Origin: Clostridium lundense DSM 17049
GTDB lineage: Bacteria; Bacillota; Clostridia; Clostridiales; Clostridiaceae
NCBI RefSeq assembly: GCF_000619945.1
Contig: NZ_KK211043.1
Span: 246,607 to 310,606 of the forward strand
Direction of reading: 5' to 3'
DNA: 64,000 nt
Shown: piece by piece, positions 35,632 to 45,049 of the stretch
Layout of the letters: the number at the start of each line of letters is the position of its first letter
Numbering within the stretch: the first letter of the stretch is position 1
Notes under the pieces: model-generated
Seen by the model: the letters and a program-made list of their open reading frames with translations, nothing else
Told to the model about the DNA's origin: nothing
Database searches by the model: none
Translations under genes and position numbers: made by a program

Positions 35632-36372
35632 ATGAATTATATATCGGAAAAAGCTAAGGTTGGTAAAAATGTTAGTATTGGAAGATTTGTTGTAATAGAA
35701 GATAATGTGGTTATCGGTGATAACTGCATTATTGCCAACAATGTAGTTATACATGAAGGTTCTGTGATAGGTAATAACGTTAGAATAGATGATAACACTG
35801 TTATAGGAAAACAACCTATGAGAGCAGTAAATAGCATATTTAAGGATGATAAAAAATTAGCTCCAGCTAAAATTGAAAATGAATGTTTAATAGGAGCAGG
35901 AGTGATAATATATGCTGGATGTATTATTAGAAACAAAACTTTAATTGCTGACTTGGCAGTTATTAGAGAAGATGTAACTATAGGTGAAAGAACTATAATA
36001 GGAAAAGGAGCTACAGTAGAAAATTACTGTAAAGTAGGCTCCAATTGTAAGATTCAAACTAATGTGTATTTAACAGCTTATTCAGAAGTAGAAGATAATG
36101 TGTTTATAGCACCTTGCGTAGTAACTTCTAATGATAATTACGCAGCTAGATCTAGAGAAAGATTTGGAAAGTTTAAAGGGGTTACTGTTAAAAAGGGTGG
36201 TAGAATAGGAGCAGGTGCTGTTATTTTACCAGGAAAAGTTATAGATGAAGATGGTTTTGTAGCAGCAGGAAGTGTACTTACAAAGGATGTAGAAAAAGAA
36301 AGCATAGTAGCTGGAAATCCTGCTAAACATTTAAGAAATGTGCCAGAAGATCAACTTTTGAAAAATCAATAA
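35632..36372 (+). CDS. wbpD: Left-handed beta-helix N-acetyltransferase, WbpD type
   Basis: 246 residues dominated by imperfect hexapeptide repeats (VIEDNVVIGDNCIIANNVVI onward; IGERTIIGKGATVENYCKVG), with the trimer-forming C-terminus GRIGAGAVILPGKVIDEDGFVAAGSVLTKDV and AGNPAKHLRNV. In WbpD this enzyme uses acetyl-CoA to acetylate the 3-amino group of UDP-GlcNAc3NA. It is longer than WbpD (~190 residues) because of extra N-terminal coils, so O-acetylation or other specificity remains possible. 20 bases behind the WbpB-type gene. Confidence 0.85.
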   Translation: MNYISEKAKVGKNVSIGRFVVIEDNVVIGDNCIIANNVVIHEGSVIGNNVRIDDNTVIGKQPMRAVNSIFKDDKKLAPAKIENECLIGAGVIIYAGCIIRNKTLIADLAVIREDVTIGERTIIGKGATVENYCKVGSNCKIQTNVYLTAYSEVEDNVFIAPCVVTSNDNYAARSRERFGKFKGVTVKKGGRIGAGAVILPGKVIDEDGFVAAGSVLTKDVEKESIVAGNPAKHLRNVPEDQLLKNQ

Positions 36373-36398
36373 ATTAGAAATAAAGGATGGAACTGTTT

Positions 36399-37892
36399 AT
36401 GGAACTAAGGTGTAATAAAAACACAGCTGTATATTTAATACTAATGTTAGCATTAGTAGCAAATTATTTTATATTTCCTAGCTTAATAGTAGTACAATTA
36501 TTTGCTGGTTTTTATCTTACTATAATATACAAAAAATTCGCAAATAATATTAAACATATGATATATTTTACAACTATATTATTTGCTATCATTAATTTTT
36601 CGCTAGAAATACCTTTAGGAAGTAGGTATTCTATATACTATTTTTATGTAACATTATTTATATACATGATATGTTTGCTATATAGTTTCATAAAAAATAA
36701 TCCTAAAATTGAATTTGAAAAAATTAAAAATAATAAATATTTGATGTTTTTTATAGTATTTGTAGTGTATATGTTAGCAAGTGTTCTTTTAGCTGGGGAT
36801 AAAAAGCTTGCTATAAAATATATCTATAATTTTGCAATAATGGCATCACTTTTAATAATGGTGATACTAGAGAATAGATCAAAAGAAATTATGAATAAGA
36901 CCTTAAGATTTTTACAATATGTATATACGGGAATATTAGGGTTAGGAATATTAGAAATATTTGAAATAAGATATGGAACTAGAAATCACTTTGTAGAGTG
37001 GGATCCAATTGCAGCTCAAATAAGTTATGTGAAAAAAATACCAGTAGTATTTTTTTACAATCCTAATAATTATGCTGTTTTTTTAGTAATTGGAATGACT
37101 ATATTGTTTTCAGCATGGCTATTTAGTAAAGATAAAAATAAAAAGATGATATATTTATTATTGTATTTTGTTAGCCAGGTTAATTTAATATTTACAAGAT
37201 CAAGAACTGCATGGGTAACTATATTTATTACTTTATTGTTTGCTACTATTTTTTATGCTTTTGGCAAGAATAAAGACAAGGTTAAAACAAAAAAATTATT
37301 CGCATTAGGTACGATTACTATGGTGGTTTTTGTTGGAATATCTTTTATACCTAGTATGCAACCTTTTTACGGGAAGATAACTGGATCAAAATTATTAGGC
37401 AGATTAAATATATGGAATATGGAGTACCAACCTAGTGAAGAAGATGAGCAATTAATTCAATTAGGTAAGAAAGGTTCTACAAACCAAAGATATACACTTT
37501 TATATGATGTGGCTCATGGTGTTTTTGTAGAAAAGCATTTCTTGGGATTTGGACCTGGAAATATAGAAAAGTATGTAGAAAAGATGGATAATACCTTTGG
37601 GGTTGTTAATGTTCACTCTTTGTGGTTTGAAATTTTAGGTGATTTTGGAATACCTATATTTTTCTACGTAATATATATATATCTTGCTATGATTTTGGAC
37701 AGTATAAAGGCATATTATCATGCTAATGAAGAATTGAAGAAATATTTAATAATGTTTGCTTCAACCTCATTCGGGGTTATATTCTTAGCATTTGCACCTA
37801 GTACTATTATGTGGTATCCTACATTTTGGATTGTGGTAGGAATGACGGTAACTTTAGCAATTAACAACAAAAAGTTTATTAAATATAGTTAG
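36399..37892 (+). CDS. O-antigen polymerase/ligase-like membrane protein (first Wzy candidate)
   Basis: 497 residues with about ten to twelve hydrophobic segments. A large extracytoplasmic loop lies after FTRSRTAWVTIFITLLFATI and contains NQRYTLLYDVAHGVFVEKHFLGFGPGNIEKYVE and NVHSLWFEILGDFGIPIF, typical of Wzy_C/WaaL proteins. It probably polymerises lipid-linked repeat units outside the membrane. ATG 36399 is preferred because ATG 36387 overlaps AAAGGA. Confidence 0.82.
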   Translation: MELRCNKNTAVYLILMLALVANYFIFPSLIVVQLFAGFYLTIIYKKFANNIKHMIYFTTILFAIINFSLEIPLGSRYSIYYFYVTLFIYMICLLYSFIKNNPKIEFEKIKNNKYLMFFIVFVVYMLASVLLAGDKKLAIKYIYNFAIMASLLIMVILENRSKEIMNKTLRFLQYVYTGILGLGILEIFEIRYGTRNHFVEWDPIAAQISYVKKIPVVFFYNPNNYAVFLVIGMTILFSAWLFSKDKNKKMIYLLLYFVSQVNLIFTRSRTAWVTIFITLLFATIFYAFGKNKDKVKTKKLFALGTITMVVFVGISFIPSMQPFYGKITGSKLLGRLNIWNMEYQPSEEDEQLIQLGKKGSTNQRYTLLYDVAHGVFVEKHFLGFGPGNIEKYVEKMDNTFGVVNVHSLWFEILGDFGIPIFFYVIYIYLAMILDSIKAYYHANEELKKYLIMFASTSFGVIFLAFAPSTIMWYPTFWIVVGMTVTLAINNKKFIKYS

Positions 37893-37911
37893 AAGTTGAG
37901 GTGCTATTTTA

Positions 37912-39054
37912 GTGAAAGTGTTAATATTAGCTACTTGGTATCCTGATAGTTTAAATCCCGTAAGTGGTATATTTGTAAAAGAACAAGTAAGAGCTTTAGT
38001 AGATGTAGGGATTAATCCTATAGTGTATTATCCTTATGATAAGAGTGTTGATAAAGGAAAGTGTATAAAAGTAATAGAGAATGGGGTAATTACTTATAGA
38101 GCTAATACTGATTATTTCAAGATAACTAAGCTATCAAGGCTATATAGCATAATAAAAGGAACTAAAATATTAAAGAAAATAGTAAAAGAGAATGGTATAG
38201 ATTTAATACACAGTCATGTGTGTTATACAGGGGGATTTATAGCATGGCTATATAATAAATTTTATAAAATCCCTTATATAATAACGGAACATTCATCTAA
38301 AGTAAAAGAATTTGCTAGTAAAATATATAATAGACCATTATTTAGTTTATCATATAAAAATGCACAATGTGTTGTTACAGTAAGCTCTTATTTAGCTAAA
38401 GAGCTTACTAATTTAAATTTTAAATTTAAAAGCAAAGTGATAGGTAATGTAGTTGATACATCTATTTATAAATTAAATTCAAATAATAATAGTAAAAATA
38501 AAGAATTCAATATATTATTTGTAGGATTAATGGTTCAAAGTGAAGTTAAGGGATTACAATACTTTATACCAGCATTAGCTGATTTTATAAAGAATAATCC
38601 GGAGTATAAAATCAACCTTCATTTAGTTGGAGATGGACCTAAAAGAGAAAAATATGAAAATATGTGCAAGGAACTTAATATAGAGGATAATTGTAAGTTC
38701 TATGGTAGGGTAGAAAAAGAATTAATACCTGAATTCATAGAAAAAAATGATTTTTTAGTTTTACCTAGTGTTAAAGAAACTTTTGGAAGTGTATTGATAG
38801 AGGCAATGTCTGGTGGAAAGCCAGTATTGGCTACTAAATGTGGCGGACCTAATGAGTTTGTAGAAAATAATGTTGGGGTATTAGTAGAACCAAAAAATAT
38901 AGAAGCTTTGGAAGATGGATTAAAAACTATTATTGAAAGATATGAAGAATTTCATTCAAATTACATAAGGGAATATGCTGATAATAACTTTAGCTATAGA
39001 GCAATTGGAGGAAAGTTAAAAGAATTATATGAGGAAGTTCTTAGTGAACATTAA
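37912..39054 (+). CDS. Glycosyltransferase family 4
   Basis: 380-residue GT-B enzyme. N-terminal VLILATWYPDSLNPVSGIFVKEQVRAL, then HSHVCYTGGFIAWL and YIITEHSSKVKEF. C-terminal donor domain with NILFVGLMVQSEVKGLQYFIPAL, LHLVGDGPKREKYE and PSVKETFGSVLIEAMSGGKPVLATKCGG, which contains the E-x7-E type nucleotide-sugar site. GTG start behind GAGGTG, 19 bases after the polymerase. Sugar and linkage unknown. Confidence 0.9.
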   Translation: MKVLILATWYPDSLNPVSGIFVKEQVRALVDVGINPIVYYPYDKSVDKGKCIKVIENGVITYRANTDYFKITKLSRLYSIIKGTKILKKIVKENGIDLIHSHVCYTGGFIAWLYNKFYKIPYIITEHSSKVKEFASKIYNRPLFSLSYKNAQCVVTVSSYLAKELTNLNFKFKSKVIGNVVDTSIYKLNSNNNSKNKEFNILFVGLMVQSEVKGLQYFIPALADFIKNNPEYKINLHLVGDGPKREKYENMCKELNIEDNCKFYGRVEKELIPEFIEKNDFLVLPSVKETFGSVLIEAMSGGKPVLATKCGGPNEFVENNVGVLVEPKNIEALEDGLKTIIERYEEFHSNYIREYADNNFSYRAIGGKLKELYEEVLSEH

Positions 39055-39090
39055 TTTGGTCATATATTTCCTTAAAAGGAGTGTAGTAAT

Positions 39091-40194
39091 TTGCCAAATT
39101 GTATATTTCACATACCATATGAAGTTGATTTAAATTGGCCTTCAGCATCTCAGATTAGGCCAATGAGAATGTTACAGGCATTTAAGAACATTGGATATAA
39201 TGTAGATGTGGTTATGGGATATGGTATAGAAAGAGAGAAGAGTATAAGTTTAATAGAAGATAAAATTAAAAGAGGAACAAAATATGATTTTTTATATTCG
39301 GAAAGTTCAACAGAACCAACCCTTTTAACAGAAAAGAATCATATTCCCAGCTTTCCATTTTTGGATTTTGGTTTTTTTAAGTTCTGCAAAAACAATGGTA
39401 TAAAAATAGGATTGTTTTACAGAGACATACATTGGAGATTTGATCAGTATAAGAATACAGTATCACTACCTAAAAGGTTAGTTGCTTATACTTTCTATCA
39501 CTATGACCTAAAAAAATATAACAAATTAATAGATGTATTTTATTTACCATCTCTAAAGATGTATGATTATGTACCAATAAAATTTAATGAAAAAGTTGAA
39601 GAATTGCCTCCTGCTATAGAGAAAGATAAATTAAAATATGAAAGTAATAAGGTAAATGAAGATACTAATAAAATAAATATATTTTATGTTGGAGGATTAA
39701 ATTATCTTTATAACTTAAATTATTTATTCGAAGTAGTAAGGGATAATGAAGAGTTTAACTTAACGGTTTGTTGCAGAGAAAAAGAGTGGGAAAAGGCTGA
39801 ACAAGAATATGGAAAATATCTTAATGATAGAATAAATATAGTACATAAATCAGGAGATGAATTAATCCCTTATTTTCAGCAGGCGGATATACTTAATCTT
39901 TTTGTAGAACCTCAAAAATATTGGGAATTTGCTATGCCTGTTAAATTGTTTGATTATCTAACTTATCAGAAGCCTATAATTGCAGTTAAGGGCACTTCCT
40001 CCGGAGAATTTGTAAGTAAAAATAATGTGGGATGGACTATAGAATACTCAAAAGATAGATTAAAAGAAACATTATTTCATATTCTCCAAAATTCTTATGA
40101 GTTAGAAGAAAAAATATATAATATAAAAATTATCCTTAATAATAATACATGGGAAGCGAGAGCTAAAAAAGTAGCTCACGATTTAAAAGGATAA
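39091..40194 (+). CDS. Divergent GT-B glycosyltransferase
   Basis: 367 residues. N-terminal half NCIFHIPYEVDLNWPSASQIRPMRMLQAF resembles GT4 acceptor domains. The C-terminal half has NIFYVGGLNYLYNLNYLFEVV, NLTVCCREKEWEK and the donor loop LNLFVEPQKYWEFAMPVKLFDYLTYQKPIIAV. TTG 39091 follows AAGGAG. The donor loop lacks the usual E-x7-E spacing, so substrate is open. Sits between two GT4 genes. Confidence 0.78.
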   Translation: MPNCIFHIPYEVDLNWPSASQIRPMRMLQAFKNIGYNVDVVMGYGIEREKSISLIEDKIKRGTKYDFLYSESSTEPTLLTEKNHIPSFPFLDFGFFKFCKNNGIKIGLFYRDIHWRFDQYKNTVSLPKRLVAYTFYHYDLKKYNKLIDVFYLPSLKMYDYVPIKFNEKVEELPPAIEKDKLKYESNKVNEDTNKINIFYVGGLNYLYNLNYLFEVVRDNEEFNLTVCCREKEWEKAEQEYGKYLNDRINIVHKSGDELIPYFQQADILNLFVEPQKYWEFAMPVKLFDYLTYQKPIIAVKGTSSGEFVSKNNVGWTIEYSKDRLKETLFHILQNSYELEEKIYNIKIILNNNTWEARAKKVAHDLKG

Positions 40195-40212
40195 ATGTTG
40201 GAGGAATATATA

Positions 40213-41301
40213 ATGAAAATATGTTATTTGTCTGATGCAAATAGTATACATACTAGAAAATGGTGTAACTTTTTTAAGAAAAAGGGATATGACATATATG
40301 TTATATCTTTAAACAAAGGTGAAATAGATGGGGTTAAGGTATTTAATCTAAATTATGACTTAGACGAAGTAAAAGGAAGCAGTTCACTAAAAAAATTAAA
40401 GTATGTGAATTCTTTTAGTAGAGTGAAGGAAATTATAAAAGAAATAAAGCCAGATATATTACATGCTCACTATGCAACAAGTTATGGATTATTAGGAGCA
40501 TTGTGCAAATTTCACCCATATATATTATCTGTATGGGGAAGTGATGTATTTGATTTTCCAAATGAGGGAAAATTAAAGAAGCAGATGTTAAAATATAATT
40601 TGAGTAAAGCTGATAAAATATTATCTACAAGTAAAGTTATGGCTGTTGAAACAAATAAATATATAGATAAGGATATAGAAGTAACTCCTTTTGGAGTTGA
40701 TTTAAATAGATTTATACCTTTTGATAATAAATATGAAGATAAAGATGAAATTGTAATAGGTTCTATTAAGACTTTAGAAGCAAAGTATGGAATGGAATAT
40801 TTATTAAGAGGATTTGCAGAGGTTCAACATAAATATCCAGATAAGAAGTTGAAATTAGAGATAGCTGGTAAAGGTTCCCAGCAGGAATTTTTAGAGAACT
40901 TATCTAAGGAACTTGGAGTAGAAGATAGAGTTAAGTTTTTAGGATTCTTAAATGGAGATGAAGTAATAAAAGCCTTTAACAGATTTGATATAGCTGTTTT
41001 TCCATCAACTTTAGATAGTGAAAGTTTTGGTGTGGCAGCGGTTGAAGCACAAGCTTGTGGAACTCCAGTAATTGTTTCAAATGTCGGAGGACTTCCAGAG
41101 GCTACAAAACCAGATTCTTCAAGTTTATTAGTTAGAAAAAAGAATAGTAGCGACATAGCCAATGCTTTAGAAAAATTAATATTAGATAAAGACTTAAGAA
41201 TTGCCATGGGCAAGAATGGAAGAAAATTTGTGGAAGAAAACTTTAATATAGAAGACAATTTTAATAAAGTAGATAAGATTTATTTAAACTATGCTAAATA
41301 G
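40213..41301 (+). CDS. Glycosyltransferase family 4
   Basis: 362 residues. MKICYLSDANSIHTRKWCNFF start, HAHYATSYGLLGAL, SVWGSDVFDFP, VEVTPFGVDLNRFIP-like linker, then IGSIKTLEAKYGMEYLLRGFAEV and FPSTLDSESFGVAAVEAQACGTPVIVSNVGG with the donor-site glutamates. ATG 40213 follows GGAGGA; ATG 40195 is upstream of it. Part of the same operon (18 bases behind the previous stop). Confidence 0.9.
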   Translation: MKICYLSDANSIHTRKWCNFFKKKGYDIYVISLNKGEIDGVKVFNLNYDLDEVKGSSSLKKLKYVNSFSRVKEIIKEIKPDILHAHYATSYGLLGALCKFHPYILSVWGSDVFDFPNEGKLKKQMLKYNLSKADKILSTSKVMAVETNKYIDKDIEVTPFGVDLNRFIPFDNKYEDKDEIVIGSIKTLEAKYGMEYLLRGFAEVQHKYPDKKLKLEIAGKGSQQEFLENLSKELGVEDRVKFLGFLNGDEVIKAFNRFDIAVFPSTLDSESFGVAAVEAQACGTPVIVSNVGGLPEATKPDSSSLLVRKKNSSDIANALEKLILDKDLRIAMGKNGRKFVEENFNIEDNFNKVDKIYLNYAK

Positions 41302-41331
41302 ATTGAAAACTTACAGTTTGGTGGTGAAATT

Positions 41332-42390
41332 ATGAAAATAATAACAGTAGTAGGTGCAAGACCACAGTTTATAAAGGCTGCGGCAGTATCAAATGTTATA
41401 AGAAAAAAATTTGATGAAATATTAGTTCATACAGGACAACATTATGATGAAAATATGTCTAAGGTTTTCTTTGATGAATTAAATATACCTAAACCAGATT
41501 ATAATATAGGAATTGGGTCAGGAAGTCATGGTCAGCAGACAGGAACAATGCTTATAGAATTAGAAAAGATATATTTAGAAGAAAAACCTGATATGGTTTT
41601 AGTATATGGAGATACAAATTCAACTTTAGCAGGTGCTCTAGCTGCAAGTAAGCTATTAATACCTGTTGCTCATGTAGAAGCAGGACTTAGAAGCTTTAAT
41701 ATGAAAATGCCAGAAGAACAAAATAGAATTTTAACAGATCATATATCTAAAGTATTGTTCCCTCCAACAGAAACAGCTGTGGTTAATTTAAAAAATGAAG
41801 GAATAGAAAAATCAGTTTATAATGTTGGAGATGTAATGTTTGATGCAGTGCTAGATTTTAAGGAATTAGCAAAGAAGAAATCAAATATTATAAATGAATT
41901 AAAGCTAATAGAAAATGAATATATATTGACCACTATACACAGAGCAGAAAATACAAATGACATAAATAGATTAAAAAATATAATTGAAGCTTTAAATGAA
42001 AGTAATAAAACTATAGTATTACCACTTCATCCAAGAACAAAAAAATATATAGATAGTTATGGACTAAGTTTTAATAATAATATAAAGATTATTGAACCAA
42101 TTGGTTATTTAGATATGATTAGTTTAGAAATGCATTCACAAAAAATTGTTACAGATAGTGGTGGAGTACAAAAGGAAGCTTTCTTTATGAAAAAACCATG
42201 TATAACAATGAGAGATGAAACAGAATGGGTAGAAACTGTACAAAATGGATGGAATGTAATTGTTGGAACAGATAAAGAAAAAATATTAAACTCTATAGTG
42301 AATTTTGTTCCTGATAAACCTCAAAATAGTATATTTGGAGATGGAAAAGCTGGAGAAAAGATACTAAACATAATACAAGAGGTGAAATAA
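41332..42390 (+). CDS. wbpI: UDP-N-acetylglucosamine 2-epimerase family, WbpI type
   Basis: 352 residues. VVGARPQFIKAAAVS, HTGQHYDENMSKVFFDEL, VYGDTNSTLAGALAASKLLIPVAHVEAGLRSFNMKMPEEQNR, TIHRAENT and the C-terminal TDSGGVQKEAFFMKKPCITMR define a non-hydrolysing 2-epimerase. The insert SFNMKMPEEQNR and context favour WbpI, which converts UDP-GlcNAc(3NAc)A to UDP-ManNAc(3NAc)A; plain WecB activity is the alternative. Its stop overlaps the next ATG by one base (TAATGA). Confidence 0.9.
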   Translation: MKIITVVGARPQFIKAAAVSNVIRKKFDEILVHTGQHYDENMSKVFFDELNIPKPDYNIGIGSGSHGQQTGTMLIELEKIYLEEKPDMVLVYGDTNSTLAGALAASKLLIPVAHVEAGLRSFNMKMPEEQNRILTDHISKVLFPPTETAVVNLKNEGIEKSVYNVGDVMFDAVLDFKELAKKKSNIINELKLIENEYILTTIHRAENTNDINRLKNIIEALNESNKTIVLPLHPRTKKYIDSYGLSFNNNIKIIEPIGYLDMISLEMHSQKIVTDSGGVQKEAFFMKKPCITMRDETEWVETVQNGWNVIVGTDKEKILNSIVNFVPDKPQNSIFGDGKAGEKILNIIQEVK

Positions 42391-43613
42391 TGAGGATACT
42401 ATTTTTAACCCAATACTGTCCACCAGAAGTAGGAGCACCTCAAAATAGAATATTTGAGTTTGCAAAGCAATTAAAAAAATTTGGACATGAAGTTACAATA
42501 CTTACTGCTATGCCTAATTATCCAAAGGGAGAAATATTTGATGGATATAAGGGTAAAAAACTTGTAAAAGAAGAATTAGATGGAATAAAAATAATAAGAA
42601 CTAGTATTTATGCTACAAAGGAAAAGTCTTTTACTAAGAGATTGAGAAATTATTTATCCTTTACTTTTTCTTCTGTACTTACTGGAGCTAAACATGTAGA
42701 AAAACAGGATGTAGTAATAACAGAATCACCACCATTATTTTTAGGATGGTCAGGATATGTTATTGCTAAAAAAATAGGTGCTAAATTTATATTTAATGTT
42801 TCAGATTTATGGCCTGAATCAGCAGTTAAATTAGGAGTATTAAATAATAAATTATTTATAACTATGTCTACATGGCTAGAAGAATTTTGTTATAGAAAAG
42901 CTGCAGCTGTTACAGGACAAACACAAGGTATAGTTGATAATATCGTTCAAAGAGGGTTTGGAAAAGATAAAGTACACTTAATAACTAATGGTGTGGACAC
43001 TGAGTTTTTTAAAAAAGAAAATAGAGATGAGAGTTTTAGAAAAGAAATTGGTGTGGAAAATAAATTTGCAGTTTGTTATGCTGGTATACACGGTATAGCA
43101 CAAGGACTTGAGGTTATTATAAATGCTGCTGAAATTCTAAAAGATGAAAAAGATATACAATTTGTATTTATAGGAGATGGACCGGAAAAAGCATCACTTA
43201 TAAACATGGTAGAAGAAAAGAATTTAAGCAATGTAACATTTTTACCAATGCAATTAAAACCTAAAATGCCTAGAATAATTGCTTCAATGGATGCTACAGT
43301 AATACCTCTAAAAAAATTGGATTTATTTAAAGGAGCACTTCCTTCTAAGATGTTTGAAGCGCTATCTTCCGAACTTCCAATAGTACTTGCAGTAGAAGGA
43401 GAGGCAGAGAAGCTTATAAATAACGCTAAAGCAGGAATAGTTGTTGAACCCGAAAATTCAAAAGAAATTGCAGAGGCGGTATTGACTTTAGCTAAAGATG
43501 TTGAGCTTAGAAAAACATTGGGTAGTAATGGAAGAAAGTATGTTATGGAACATTACTCTAGAGAGAGCATAACTAGAAAACTAGAGAAGATACTTATGGA
43601 TCTTATTAAGTAA
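42390..43613 (+). CDS. Glycosyltransferase family 4, WbuB-like
   Basis: 407 residues. N-terminal ILFLTQYCPPEVGAPQNRIFEFAKQL with TAMPNYPKGEIFDGYKGK, ESPPLFLGW, NVSDLWPESAVKLG, then the donor half FAVCYAGIHGIAQGLEVIINAA, FVFIGDGPEKASL and LPSKMFEALSSELPIVLAVEGEAEKLI. The pattern fits WbuB-type transferases that move N-acetylated amino-deoxysugars such as FucNAc or aminouronates, fitting a donor made by this cluster. Translationally coupled to the epimerase. Confidence 0.9.
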   Translation: MRILFLTQYCPPEVGAPQNRIFEFAKQLKKFGHEVTILTAMPNYPKGEIFDGYKGKKLVKEELDGIKIIRTSIYATKEKSFTKRLRNYLSFTFSSVLTGAKHVEKQDVVITESPPLFLGWSGYVIAKKIGAKFIFNVSDLWPESAVKLGVLNNKLFITMSTWLEEFCYRKAAAVTGQTQGIVDNIVQRGFGKDKVHLITNGVDTEFFKKENRDESFRKEIGVENKFAVCYAGIHGIAQGLEVIINAAEILKDEKDIQFVFIGDGPEKASLINMVEEKNLSNVTFLPMQLKPKMPRIIASMDATVIPLKKLDLFKGALPSKMFEALSSELPIVLAVEGEAEKLINNAKAGIVVEPENSKEIAEAVLTLAKDVELRKTLGSNGRKYVMEHYSRESITRKLEKILMDLIK

Positions 43614-43629
43614 CGATTTGGAGGCTATA

Positions 43630-44889
43630 ATGAAAGATACAAGTACGCTGAAAAGTGCTCTAAAAAAGGGTTTTATTCAGATATTTAGTGCAAGTTTTAT
43701 AAATAAGATAATACAATTTGGCATAACCATAGTTTTATCTAGAATATTATCCAAAAGTCTTTATGGAAGTTTTACATATGCACAAAATATATTAAATATG
43801 TTTTTACTTTTAGAAGGTTTAGGAATGGTACCAGGTATACTGCAGTATTGTAGTATGGAAAAAGATACAGAAAAAAAACTATCATATTTAAAATATGCTT
43901 TAAATATGGGTGGATTAGTTAATTTGTTAATATGTATATGTGTAATAATATTCGCTTCATTTTTCGAATTGCCTGTTGCAGGAAGCTCACAAATATTATT
44001 ATATCTGTCTTTAGTACCTTTAATGACAATATTTTTTAATGAAATTCAAACTTTCTTAAGAACAGAATTAAGGAATAAAGAATATTCTATTCTAACTGTA
44101 ACCAATACGTTAGCGTATTTCCTAGGAAATGCTGTACTTGGATTTTATTTTAGTATAAAAGGTATAGTTATTGGAAGATATATATCATATATTATATCTA
44201 TAGCAATGGGAATATATATGATGAGAGGTGTGTTATCAAAACTTAAAAATATAAGTTATCCTGAACAAAGCAAGAGAAGAGAATTTTTGAAGTATTCTAT
44301 AGTTTGTTGTTTAACAAATTCAATGTCACAACTTTTATATTTAATGGATACTTTCTTTGTTGGATTAATAACACAAGATGGAACGGTAGTGGCTTCGTAT
44401 AAAAATGCTACATTAATTCCATTTAATTTAACGTTTATTCCTATGTCTATAATGACTTTTGCTTATCCATATTTTGCACAACATTATGATGACAAAAAGT
44501 GGCTTAAAGAAAAGTATAATACTCTTGAAAAATATTTACTTATTTTAAATGGTTTTATAACTTTAATATTAATAATATTTGCACCGCAGATTGTTAATTT
44601 GATTTTTACTAAGCAATACTCAGATTCAATAATCAATTTTAGAATATTGTCTTTTGGATATTTTGTAGCAGGAACCTTTAGAATAACATCAGGTGGTATA
44701 CTAGCTAGTGTTAAAAAAATTAAAGTTAATTTTTATAATTCAGTAGTTTCAGGATTAGCCAATGTGGTACTTGATGTAGTATTAATATATAAAATGGGTT
44801 CTATAGGTGCATCTATTGCTACAGTTTCTGTATACATTTTATCATCGGCAATATCTAGTTTTTATTTAAGAAAATATATTAACAGTTAA
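43630..44889 (+). CDS. Wzx-type polysaccharide flippase
   Basis: 419 residues with about 12 TM helices. The N-terminus SALKKGFIQIFSASFINKIIQFGITIVLSRILSKSLYGSFTYAQ is the PST/MATE-like signature. Predicted to flip undecaprenyl-linked repeat units across the membrane. ATG 43630 follows TTGGAGG. Followed by a terminator, so it ends the first half of the cluster. Confidence 0.9.
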   Translation: MKDTSTLKSALKKGFIQIFSASFINKIIQFGITIVLSRILSKSLYGSFTYAQNILNMFLLLEGLGMVPGILQYCSMEKDTEKKLSYLKYALNMGGLVNLLICICVIIFASFFELPVAGSSQILLYLSLVPLMTIFFNEIQTFLRTELRNKEYSILTVTNTLAYFLGNAVLGFYFSIKGIVIGRYISYIISIAMGIYMMRGVLSKLKNISYPEQSKRREFLKYSIVCCLTNSMSQLLYLMDTFFVGLITQDGTVVASYKNATLIPFNLTFIPMSIMTFAYPYFAQHYDDKKWLKEKYNTLEKYLLILNGFITLILIIFAPQIVNLIFTKQYSDSIINFRILSFGYFVAGTFRITSGGILASVKKIKVNFYNSVVSGLANVVLDVVLIYKMGSIGASIATVSVYILSSAISSFYLRKYINS

Positions 44890-44892
44890 TAT

Positions 44893-44922
44893 GCACAGGA
44901 AAAACCACCTGTGCTTTTTATT
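44893..44922 (+). terminator. Terminator after the Wzx gene
   Basis: GCACAGG/CCTGTGC with an 8-base loop, then TTTTTATTTG. Confidence 0.85.
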
Positions 44923-44939
44923 TGTTAATGAAATGTTTA

Positions 44940-45049
44940 TTGAAAATACATTGTTCCCTATAATATAATTATTAAAGTAAAACATATATTATTATATTTT
45001 ATAAGAGAGGGGGAAATAGAATATATAATAAATATATTCTATATAAAGT
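44940..45049 (+). promoter_or_regulatory. Promoter plus Shine-Dalgarno/hairpin leader of second Wzy-like gene
   Basis: TTGAAA (44940-44945), 18-bp spacer, TATAAT (44964-44969). A strong ribosome binding site GAGGGGG (45007-45013) lies 36 bases before ATG 45050. Between them ATAGAATATAT (45016-45026) pairs with ATATATTCTAT (45032-45042), 11 perfect base pairs. With this hairpin looped out the spacing is nine bases. Confidence 0.7.

Noticed and set aside
41332..42390. Plain WecB for UDP-ManNAc synthesis
   Set aside because: Not excluded, but the WbpI-like insert SFNMKMPEE and the complete set of WbpA, B, E and D types make the diacetamido-uronate epimerase more likely.
45014..45049. Tiny leader peptide after GAGGGGG
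   Set aside because: No ATG, GTG or TTG lies at a usable distance; the stretch is better explained as a hairpin.
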